Below are positions 56,750 through 64,000 of a stretch of DNA of 64,000 nucleotides, piece after piece (position 1 is the first letter of the stretch; each line of letters begins with the position of its first letter). This stretch comes from Lophium mytilinum (lineage: Eukaryota > Ascomycota > Dothideomycetes > Mytilinidiales > Mytilinidiaceae): the NCBI GenBank assembly GCA_010093605.1, contig MU004189.1, positions 813,834 to 877,833 on the forward strand, given 5' to 3'. Under the pieces are notes generated by a model. The model did not search any database. It saw only the letters and a list, made by a program, of their open reading frames with translations, and was not told the origin of the DNA. A program made the translations under genes and the position numbers.

Positions 56750-59668
56750 ATGGCGGGCAAACGCGACTTCCTGTCTATGGAGGCGCCTGAGAACTATGTC
56801 GCTGGTCTCGGGCGTGGTGCCACCGGATTCACAACTCGCAGCGACTTGGGTCCTGCGAGGGAGGGACCGAGCGAGGAGCAGATGAAGGAGATGCTCGCAA
56901 AGCGCGCTGCACAGCTCGGACAGGCAGCTCCCTCAGCATATGGAGCTACAGAAAAGAAGGAGGAAGATGACGATGACGACCGATACCAAGACCCGGATAA
57001 TGAAGTAGGACTGTTTGCGTCAGGCATGAACTTTGATCAGGAAGATGATGAGGCAGACGAGATCTTTGCACTAGTCGACGAGAAGATGGACCGGAGGAGA
57101 CGTGCACGCAGGTTAGTTCCCCATTTTCTTCTACCCTCCTACCCTTTACCCTCCCACCCTTCCAAGATTGTCAATTTATCGTTATTCAATGATCAGATTG
57201 CCGACGTAAATCGTGTCCATCCGTGTAGGGAAGAACGAGAGCAGAGAGAACGGGAAGACTACGAGAGTAAGAACCCCAAAATCCAGCAGCAATTCGCAGA
57301 CTTGAAACGCGCACTCGGAACGGTCACGGAAGACGAATGGGCGGCACTACCAGAGGTCGGCGACATGACGGGACGAACGAAACGAGCTCGCGAAGCACGA
57401 CAGAACAATCGATTCTACGCGGTGCCAGATAGTGTCATCGCCGGAGCTGCAGCGGCGGGACAATTAGACACTTCGATATCGGCAGATGCTGGTGATGGTA
57501 CTGTGACGGACTTTGCGTCTATTGGAGCTGCACAGAAATCAGCCCTACAAGTACGTTTGGATTCGGCGGCCCACTCCGCAGGCAGCGACTCCACTTCAGG
57601 AACCGCCACAAGTATCGACAATGTAAAGGGATACCTTACCTCACTCGAAAAATCGGCTGTCGAAGCGGGCTCCGTACCCGTAGAGGACCTCAACCGCGCT
57701 CGTTTGTTGCTCGAATCCGCCGTCAAGACGAACCCGAAGAACGGACCTGGACATGTGGCGCTTTGCCGACTTGAAGTGTTTGCTGGAAAAATCACAAGAG
57801 CTAGGAAGGTCATTGCACAGGGCGCAGAGCTCTGTCCCAGGAGCATAGATGTCTGGATAGAGAGCATTAACATCAACCGCGAGAATTTGCAAAATAGTCG
57901 AATCATTGCCGCGAATGCTCTCAAGATTCCGGGAAACTCCAAGAGCGTTGAGTTGTGGCAGGCAGCGCTGGAGCTTGAATCAACCCCACAAGCTCGCAAG
58001 AGGGTCCTGCGTCAGGCTATCGACTCGGTTCCTTCGTCTGTGGAGCTCTGGAAATCACTGATCAACGAGACAGAAGACATCGAGGAAGTTAAACTACTCT
58101 TCCACAAAGCCACACAGACCGTACCGCTTTCCGAGGAACTATGGATCAGTTACGCGCGTGTCTGCAATCCTACGGATGCACAAAATGTTCTCAACCAGGC
58201 GCGCAAGGCGATCAAATCGAGTTGGGCAATCTGGGTGGCAGCTGCGCGACTCCAGGAGCAGCTCGGTAGTGGAGACGACCTAGTCCACAAGATCATGGAG
58301 CGAGCGGTCAAGTCATTAGCCAAAGAAAAGGCCATGTTGAAGCGCGAGGACTGCATCACTGAGGCCGAGAAGTGCGAGGAAGAGGGCGCTGTCCGTACTA
58401 GCGCAGCCATCATCGACGCAACACTTGACTGGGGTCTGGACCAAGATGACAATCGTAAGGAAACTTGGCTGAAAGATGCAAAGAACTCGATCGGCCGAGG
58501 TCACTTTGCGACCGCTCGAGCCATGTATGGGTATGCTATAAAGGTGTTTACTCAGAGCAAAACACTGTGGACTGCAGCTTCAGAGCTCGAAAAAAACCAT
58601 GGCACTCACGCCAGCCTCGTCGACATGCTCGAGAGGTCCGTCAACGCGATAAGCGGAACAAAATCCGAATCGCTTTGGCTCACGCTAGCCCGGGAACAAT
58701 GGCATGCTGGCGAACTTGACCAGGCTCGAGTCACCCTCGGTAAAGCGTTCGAGGCGATCCGCGATAATGAGAACATCTATCTCCGAGCTGTCGAGCTGGA
58801 AGTGGACGCGAAAGAGTATGAGCAGGCCCGAAATTTACTTGCCCATGCTCGAGGGGTGGCTACCACTGCTCGCAGTTGGATCCGCAGCATAGTTCTTGAG
58901 AGGAACCTCGGAAACTTTGATCAAGCACTAAATCTCACCAACGAAGCCCTGAATTCCTTCCCAGGCGCCTGGAAGCTCCACGCCATCAAAGGTCAGATAT
59001 ACGAGTCTATGGCGAAGCTACCCCAGGCCGAACAGTCGTACGCCCAGGGCACACGTGTCTGCCCGAAGAGTGCAACGTTGTTCCTACTCCTCTCGCGAAT
59101 CCTGGAGCGACAGGGGCATGTTGTCAAGGCCCGCTCGGCGCTCGATCGCGGCAAGCTAGCGAACCCAAAGAACGAGATCCTACTTTGCGAGAGTGTCCGG
59201 CTCGAGCGGCGCGCGGGTAATATCCCAGCCGCCAACAAAGCCATGGCGGCGGCACTGCAGGAAACCGGTGGCCGCTCTGGTCTCCTCTGGGCTGAGCGCA
59301 TCATGCACCTCGAAGCCCGCACGCAGCGCAAGCCGCGCGCCCTCGAAGCAATCAAGAAGGTAGATAACGATCCCATCCTCTTCGTCGTCGTTGCGCGCAT
59401 CTTCTGGGGCGAGCGTCGGCTCGAGAAGGCCGCAACCTGGTTCGAAAAGGCGTTGGTGCTGGATAGCGATTACGGCGATGCATGGGCTTGGTACTACAAG
59501 TTTCTGGAGCAGCATGGGACCGAGGAGAAGAAAGCGGAGGTGTTGAGTAAGATCTCGCTAGCTGAGCCGAAGCATGGGGAGTTCTGGCAGTCGGTGGCGA
59601 AGGATCCGAAGAATGTGGGCAAGGGGTTCGAGGAGCTGCTGAAGCTTGCGGTTCAGGTCTTGGAGTGA
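56750..59668 (+). CDS. PRP6: Pre-mRNA splicing factor Prp6 (U4/U6.U5 tri-snRNP)
   Basis: Bridges U5 and U4/U6 snRNPs in the tri-snRNP. Exons 56750-57111 and 57229-59668 give 933 residues, close to human PRPF6 (941) and S. pombe Prp1 (906). The N-terminal PRP1 domain carries DFLSMEAPENYVAGLGRGATGFTTRSD-type text, followed by YQDPDNEVGLF, MDRRRRARREEREQ and IQQQFADLKRALGTVTEDEW. The rest is a long array of HAT/TPR helical repeats (WIESININRENLQNS, ELWISYARVCNPTDAQN and so on). The 117-nt intron is stop-free and a multiple of three, so an unspliced message would still encode 972 residues. The insertion is hydrophobic and Pro-rich and lacks PRP1 character, so splicing is preferred. Confidence 0.95.
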   Translation: MAGKRDFLSMEAPENYVAGLGRGATGFTTRSDLGPAREGPSEEQMKEMLAKRAAQLGQAAPSAYGATEKKEEDDDDDRYQDPDNEVGLFASGMNFDQEDDEADEIFALVDEKMDRRRRARRLVPHFLLPSYPLPSHPSKIVNLSLFNDQIADVNRVHPCREEREQREREDYESKNPKIQQQFADLKRALGTVTEDEWAALPEVGDMTGRTKRAREARQNNRFYAVPDSVIAGAAAAGQLDTSISADAGDGTVTDFASIGAAQKSALQVRLDSAAHSAGSDSTSGTATSIDNVKGYLTSLEKSAVEAGSVPVEDLNRARLLLESAVKTNPKNGPGHVALCRLEVFAGKITRARKVIAQGAELCPRSIDVWIESININRENLQNSRIIAANALKIPGNSKSVELWQAALELESTPQARKRVLRQAIDSVPSSVELWKSLINETEDIEEVKLLFHKATQTVPLSEELWISYARVCNPTDAQNVLNQARKAIKSSWAIWVAAARLQEQLGSGDDLVHKIMERAVKSLAKEKAMLKREDCITEAEKCEEEGAVRTSAAIIDATLDWGLDQDDNRKETWLKDAKNSIGRGHFATARAMYGYAIKVFTQSKTLWTAASELEKNHGTHASLVDMLERSVNAISGTKSESLWLTLAREQWHAGELDQARVTLGKAFEAIRDNENIYLRAVELEVDAKEYEQARNLLAHARGVATTARSWIRSIVLERNLGNFDQALNLTNEALNSFPGAWKLHAIKGQIYESMAKLPQAEQSYAQGTRVCPKSATLFLLLSRILERQGHVVKARSALDRGKLANPKNEILLCESVRLERRAGNIPAANKAMAAALQETGGRSGLLWAERIMHLEARTQRKPRALEAIKKVDNDPILFVVVARIFWGERRLEKAATWFEKALVLDSDYGDAWAWYYKFLEQHGTEEKKAEVLSKISLAEPKHGEFWQSVAKDPKNVGKGFEELLKLAVQVLE

Positions 59669-60400
59669 GGTGGAGACGTGTCCTGGGAAGGGCCTGGCTG
59701 TGCCCTGAATGCATGAGTTTGGCGTTGGAGGAGGCGTTCAAGAACCAACTGGCCGGATTCTGAGGTTCTGGAGGAATTCTAGCCCAGTATGACTTGATCA
59801 ATACACTCCATAGGTAGTTATTGCACTAGTGCTGCAGCTCTTCAATCGAGAGCAGATTACACCGTAATGTCAGCTGGTGAGAATATACGTCCGTGCTCAA
59901 GATGCAGCCACGCTATCTCCTTGCTCCCTCCTCACGTTTCTTCAGCATCAGCATGCCTCCAACGTATTTAGCACGAACAAGGAGCCCAAATCTTTCTCCT
60001 AGTCACTTTGTGTGAAAGCTATGGTCACAAAAAGACAGCCTCAAGCTAGCAAGCTTTCAAGGGTCTAGAAACCTGCGAAGCACGTTGAACCGAGGCATTT
60101 TCTACTCAACTTCTTATGTCTAGGTTACGTTACGTAGCAGAGCTTTCACTACCCAATCCCCCTCCCCCACCACGTATCATCAAAACCGGAATGTAGTTTC
60201 GGAAGAGCAAAACACCACTAGTGTAGAAAAACCTCTAATAGTATTTCTCGTACTTAAGTTATCCTTTCTGCTAGAGCAAGAAGTAGGTGCCACAAGGAAG
60301 ATTACCGGAAGGGCTAGTGACCAGAACCTGGGCCTGGTGGGTAGCAGACGAAGTGGTCATCTTATAATCTTATTACTCCTGTTACTCCTACTATTCTTAT
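59669..60400. other. Intergenic, start of the repeat-rich right end
   Basis: 732 bp without supported gene. Composition shifts to AT-richer, low-complexity sequence toward 60360. Confidence 0.4.
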
Positions 60401-60526
60401 TACTCCCAATACTCCTAATACTCCCAATACTCCTAATACTCCCAATACTCCTAATACTCCCAATACTCCTAATACTCCCAATACTCCCAATACTCCCAAT
60501 ACTCCCAATACTCCCAATACTCCCAG
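60401..60526. repeat. 9-bp satellite array (ACTCCCAAT / ACTCCTAAT)
   Basis: About 14 tandem 9-bp units. The left half alternates ACTCCTAAT and ACTCCCAAT, an 18-bp higher-order unit; the right half is nearly pure ACTCCCAAT. Degenerate TATTACTCCT-type copies extend left to about 60370. The open frames through it (LPILLILPI and its antisense GVLGVLGVL) are trivial products of the repeat. Confidence 0.95.
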
Positions 60527-61074
60527 TAACATTCCCTTCAGCACATAACAGCTCGTAAAGTCATACCATCCTACCTTCTTGCCAACAACGCTGCTCTCCA
60601 AACATAACACCCTACCTCCAGTGCCGGCATTGCGAGTACTCTCTACTTCAACACTATTCCAGATGCAACTCCAAAGCGGGATCCTGCGCGTCTCTCGCCG
60701 CCATTAGCAACTTCGCTCGTCTAGTTGGGACACATTCGCTTTACCGCTATAGATAATAGGCTTACTATGACGGAGGGCTTGAGATAAAGTGAGCTTGGGC
60801 GTGTTGGAGGCGGACTTGGTCGAGAGAGATTGGGATGATGAGGAGAAAATGAGGCGTGTGTTCGAAAGGATGGCGGCAGCACTCTTACTGGAGTGCCAAC
60901 TAACGCCTGGCTAAAGACGTTGGAATCATCATGCCCCTACGTACATCGCTTCCTTGGGCGTTTTGGCTAACAGGTACCGTGCAGGCTCAAGCAGGTCAAT
61001 TGGTCGATGCTACTACATTCTAGTAGAAGTACATAGCCTACTTGGAAAAGCATCCAGCGCTTACTCCGATTAAT
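60527..61074. other. Inter-repeat stretch
   Basis: 548 bp between the 9-bp array and the minisatellite. No supported gene. Confidence 0.4.
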
Positions 61075-61445
61075 AAGAACCGTTACGAGACCCCATAGAG
61101 CACCATTCCGATCGACGAGGACCGCTACGAGCACCCTAGAGAGCGCCACCCCGATCGACGAGGGCCGCTACGAGCACCGCTACGAGCACCCCAGAGAGGA
61201 CCATTCCGATTGGAGACGACCGCTACGAGGCCCCGGAGAGCACCCAGAGAGCACCACTCCAATCGACAAGGGCCGCTACAAGGCAGAGAGCACCACTCCG
61301 GTCGACGAGGACCGCTACGAGGCCCCAGAGAGCACCCCAGGTACAAAGTCCCGGAGAGCACCTCAAAGAGGGCCGTTACGAGACTTCAGACAGCACTAAC
61401 TCGGTCGACGAGGACGGTTGCGAGGCCCCAGAGAGCACCCACCAC
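61075..61445. repeat. Degenerate minisatellite, units of about 43 bp
   Basis: Modules CCGATCGACGAGG, CCGCTACGAG and CCCAGAGAGCACC recur in this order about eight times with insertions and deletions; spacings of the CGCTACGAG core near 61122-61221 are about 45, 12 and 42 bp. The minus-strand frame of 78 codons across it is a by-product of the repeat. Confidence 0.85.
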
Positions 61446-61583
61446 ATACATTATAAACATATAGGGAAAACTTTGGGGCTGAATTCGCGCTCCACTGCCG
61501 TATCCCTGCCATTCGCCGCCGTGGTTTCCCTCACTTTCTTATAGGTCTCTCCACACGAAAGATTCTCAGTTGCAGCCAGCTAG

Positions 61584-62324
61584 CTTCACGGTCTTACCCG
61601 CAAGTCGCGCATTGATTCTAATAGGCTGAAGTGTGGACGATGCAATAAGAACAAGTACCAGCCGCAGATATCGACCAATATCAAGACCAAGGGACTTGAG
61701 GAGTTCGCTAAGGCTCAGCGTTCCAATCCAGATGGGTGGCAGAGCTCTCACGCGGTGACAGCCCAACGAGCTCACGGAGTCCACGAAAGAGGAGGTCGCG
61801 AAGGCTCAGCGCTCCAACCCGGAGAGTTGCGACTGCGAGCCGCTCAAGTCGTCTGGTCTTGCCGCATACATTCACTCCTGTGTATTGCGTGGTTCACCGT
61901 CACACCTCCCCTTTCATTCGTCATCCGATCGCACATCAACAACAGGCATGCCGGACCTCAGCAAAATCAACACAATCAAGAGTTGCACGTCCGGATCAGT
62001 GAGTCATTAATTTATATGCACTGCTTGAGAGACCTTATCACTTATTGGATACGCAGAATAGCGTATTCGGAGTCTTTGCGCGGGTGTTCGCTCACGGGCA
62101 CGCCTACTCAATGTGATCGAGGACAACTTCCACTGCACGCATACGCTCCTTCCGCAAATCCAACCACAACAATGGCCGTCTCTTTCTTTCTCACGATGGC
62201 GTCCCTCCATCCCTCAGTCATCCTCTTCATCATTCACACTGCCAGCCATGCTTTCTCGCGACGAGCTTGCCATTCTCTTCAAACCCAAGCACCACAGTTG
62301 GTCTACGGGCTCAGTAAGGCGTAA
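61584..62324 (+). pseudogene. Possible broken orphan gene with repeated AKAQRSNP motif
   Basis: A long open plus-strand frame (247 codons with the stop at 62322-62324) begins after a TAG at 61581. Its first part looks coding: LTRKSRIDSNRLKCGRCNKN, then LEEFAKAQRSNPDGWQ; the CGRC pair may belong to a zinc knuckle. About 90 nt on, a similar DNA block encodes KEEVAKAQRSNPESCDC, but in another frame, which then stays open to about 62017 as EPLKSSGLAAYIHSC and MPDLSKINTIKSC before a GTGAGT donor-like site. The duplication with a frame change suggests either decay or unresolved introns. No early ATG. Family unknown. Confidence 0.3.
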
Positions 62325-62689
62325 GATCTTATCGACGCCTAATGGCAGGTCTCTTAGCCCTCAGGATCTCCGCCGCCAGGTCAAGAACTGCCTTGATTAT
62401 CTTCGGTCGGTCAAGAAGAAGAGAGCTCGCATCTACGCTACTGCAAGTAGCCTCCGTCACGCAATCAATTAACCTGATGGAGTGCTAACTTTTGAATCAG
62501 GAACGTGCCAACGCCTTCAACCCAGGCTTGTCACGATCGGACTCGCCCGAGCTTCTTCAGTCCGAGAATGACGACGATGCATCCCGCTCGAGTGGCTCTG
62601 TCGATCCCTCGCAGCATACTGCATCCCGTTCGAGTGGCTCTGTCGAGGCCCCGAGATGCAAGCGGCTTCGGGAAGATGGAAAGCAATAG
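62248..62689 (+). CDS. Small orphan protein with a probable GC-AG intron
   Basis: Exons 62248-62442 and 62501-62689 join in phase 0 to 127 residues. The intron has the canonical minor donor GCAAGT, a perfect branch TGCTAAC at 62483-62489 and a CAG acceptor. Without it the frame stops at TAA 62470-62472. The protein starts MLSRDELAILFKP, has a basic helix-like part (LRRQVKNCLDYLRSVKKKRAR), then a Ser/Asp-rich tail with two copies of ASRSSGSV and a basic end (CKRLREDGK). No family recognised. Further 5' exons are possible, since the frame is open upstream. Confidence 0.45.
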
Positions 62690-62925
62690 AGACGGGTACT
62701 AGCCTAGAAAGAAACAGTGAGACTAGTCGAGACGGAAGATTGGTATTCAATACAAAAATAGACACCTCAGAAAAGTGATGGGGGTGAGATTGGGGGCGAA
62801 ACCTAAGTACTGAATCCTTATTCGTGTTACCGCAGAGTCGAAAGGCTTCAGAGCAGCAATGTTTAAAAGGATTTGATGATGCAGAAGTGAGAACATGATT
62901 TGCATTTCTAAGCTATGGTACAACC

Positions 62926-64000
62926 CTACTCGTTCTCCGGTCGCACATTCCAGCCCTTACGCGCAACACCGAACTCCTCCTTGCGTCCGCGCTTCGGAGC
63001 CACCGGGACTTGGTTAGCTGACGGTTCGGCCTGTGAAATCTCGAACCCTCGAGTTTTGGCCGGGGGGGCGTCCGAGTGGTTTGGGTTATGCGTATTCGCT
63101 ACCTTCTTCTTCTGCTGCACGATGTTGTGGTTGTGGTCCCTCTCCTCAATGTAAGACCAGTGTAACTGGCGACGGACTCGAACATGGTCATGACCGAAGG
63201 TGCAATCCGACTTCCAGCATGTGTCTCGATTGACGATGAGCTGCTTGCAGTGGGGCAGGATGTGGTAGACCATCTTGCTGCCGGAGGGGTCCTCAGGGTC
63301 GGCGTGCTCGAAATCTGGGCAAGCGCATTTGCCTTTTGTGAAAGCGTGGCAGAGTTTGTAGCGGTGACAGTGACCGAACGGGCCTGGGTTGCCGGCACTG
63401 CGCGCCTTCTTGTCGGCCTTGGTCATCCTGCGACAAGATTGGCCCTCGACATTCTCGGGACAGCAGTGCGCGAGTACCTCCAGGTACTTGGAAGAAGACT
63501 CTGCGAAGTCCAAGCGACGTTTGAGACAGGCCACAAGTCTGGGCACACTGGTACGCCACTGCTTGGGGTACCCCCACAGGGTTTCCAGGATCTGAGGGCG
63601 ATGTCAAGCTTCCAGCAGTTCATATTAGAGTCTCTCTTGATTAACTGGATGTGCAGCAACCAGGGTACCCCCAACAGTGGTGTCCTCCCAGGAGATAAGG
63701 TCGGCAGCGTAGTCAGGGAATGCAGTCGACGGAAGTTTGGTCGACAGCGACGCGCTTTGCGGAAGAAGACTTCGCTCTTGGTTTTTCTTGCGTGCTTGGG
63801 GGACCTCAGACGGTGGCAGCCAGGTTTCAAAGCGGGCACAAACAACATTCAAAATACAACCGGCACGATGTTTGTGTAAGATTCCGGCTTAGGGAAGTAT
63901 TGGGTCTGATTCGCACATCGTGACTCTTGACATCGCTTCTCGAAATTTTCGCCTGCTTGGAGGACTTCAGACAGTGCCAGCCAGATATCAAAATGGGCAT
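62926..64000 (-). CDS. Cys/His zinc-finger-type protein, partial at the right edge
   Basis: The 3' exon (about 63600-62926) gives roughly 210 residues. It has a helical start (RLVACLKRRLDFAESSSKYLE), then Cys/His clusters: CCPENVEGQSC, CHRYKLCHAFTKGKCACPDFEH and CKQLIVNRDTCWKSDCTFGH. The last two read like CCCH zinc fingers (C-X9-C-X4-C-X3-H in the final one). A Lys/Gln-rich linker and a basic tail follow. Upstream, coding-like text such as ARFETWLPPSEVPQARKKNQ reads to the window edge in other frames, so at least one more exon exists; a CAG acceptor just before ILETLWGYPKQW is likely, but I could not place the matching donor in phase. RNA binding is inferred from finger type only. Confidence 0.5.
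63785..64000. repeat. Diverged direct duplication of about 55 bp, 160 bp apart
   Basis: The block around 63792-63839 (TGCTTGGGGGACCTCAGAC onward) recurs at 63953-64000 (TGCTTGGAGGACTTCAGAC onward), roughly 80% identical. Most differences are G/A or C/T. On the minus strand the copies encode similar text (FETWLPPSEVPQA and FDIWLALSEVLQA). The second copy runs into the window edge. Confidence 0.7.

Noticed and set aside
60362-60610. Hydrophobic repeat proteins (LPIL and GVLG types) and a CRISPR-like array
   Set aside because: Direct product of a 9-bp satellite; no spacers, so not CRISPR and not a gene.
63184-63879. Plus-strand 231-codon frame at the right edge
   Set aside because: Antisense to the Cys/His-rich gene, whose clustered zinc-ligand pattern is the stronger coding signal.

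Overview
The window reads as nuclear DNA of a filamentous ascomycete (Pezizomycotina). Genes lie on both strands and carry short spliceosomal introns, mostly 45 to 120 nt with GT..AG ends and CTAAC/CTGAC-like branch sites. Families present are typical of that group: Zn2Cys6 activator, Gbp2-type RNA-binding protein, 115-kDa-type NAD-glutamate dehydrogenase, HAM1-like protein, Atg7 and Rtg2. No bacterial operon, CRISPR array, rRNA or convincing tRNA gene was seen. Exon joins were worked out by hand from frame and splice signals. Where joins are stated, the summed exon length is a multiple of three.

Layout. 0-10 kb: end of an unknown gene (+), protoporphyrinogen oxidase HEM14 (-), a 901-aa secreted Ser/Thr/Cys-rich protein (-), a mitochondrial carrier (+) and a three-RRM Gbp2/Hrb1-like protein (-) that contains an 8-nt micro-exon. 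10.3-13.8 kb: long gene-poor stretch, with degenerate tandem repeats near 12.75-12.95 kb. 13.8-19.1 kb: MFS transporter followed by a Zn2Cys6 transcription factor. 20.2-26.0 kb: disordered unknown protein, DNA primase small subunit PRI1 (-) and a divergent DUF1917/UPF0696 gene (+). 27.7-46.3 kb: allantoinase, a decayed gene, NAD-glutamate dehydrogenase, a histone-tail-like basic protein, RTG2, a HAM1-like protein and malic enzyme. 48-59.7 kb: RFT1 flippase-type protein, a broken gene fragment, ATG7 divergent from dCMP deaminase DCD1, and splicing factor PRP6. 59.7-64 kb: a repeat-rich, accessory-looking end with a 9-bp satellite, a ~43-bp minisatellite and orphan or zinc-finger-like genes, some apparently broken.

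Most core genes are independent housekeeping genes rather than a cluster. A loose theme links allantoinase, NAD-GDH, RTG2 and malic enzyme in nitrogen and anaplerotic metabolism, but linkage in function is only an inference. I found no clear new multi-gene system. The most unusual observations are the 8-nt exon splitting an RNP1 motif, a likely GC-AG intron in an orphan gene, two decayed coding regions with in-frame stops, and the duplicated zinc-finger-type region at the right edge.
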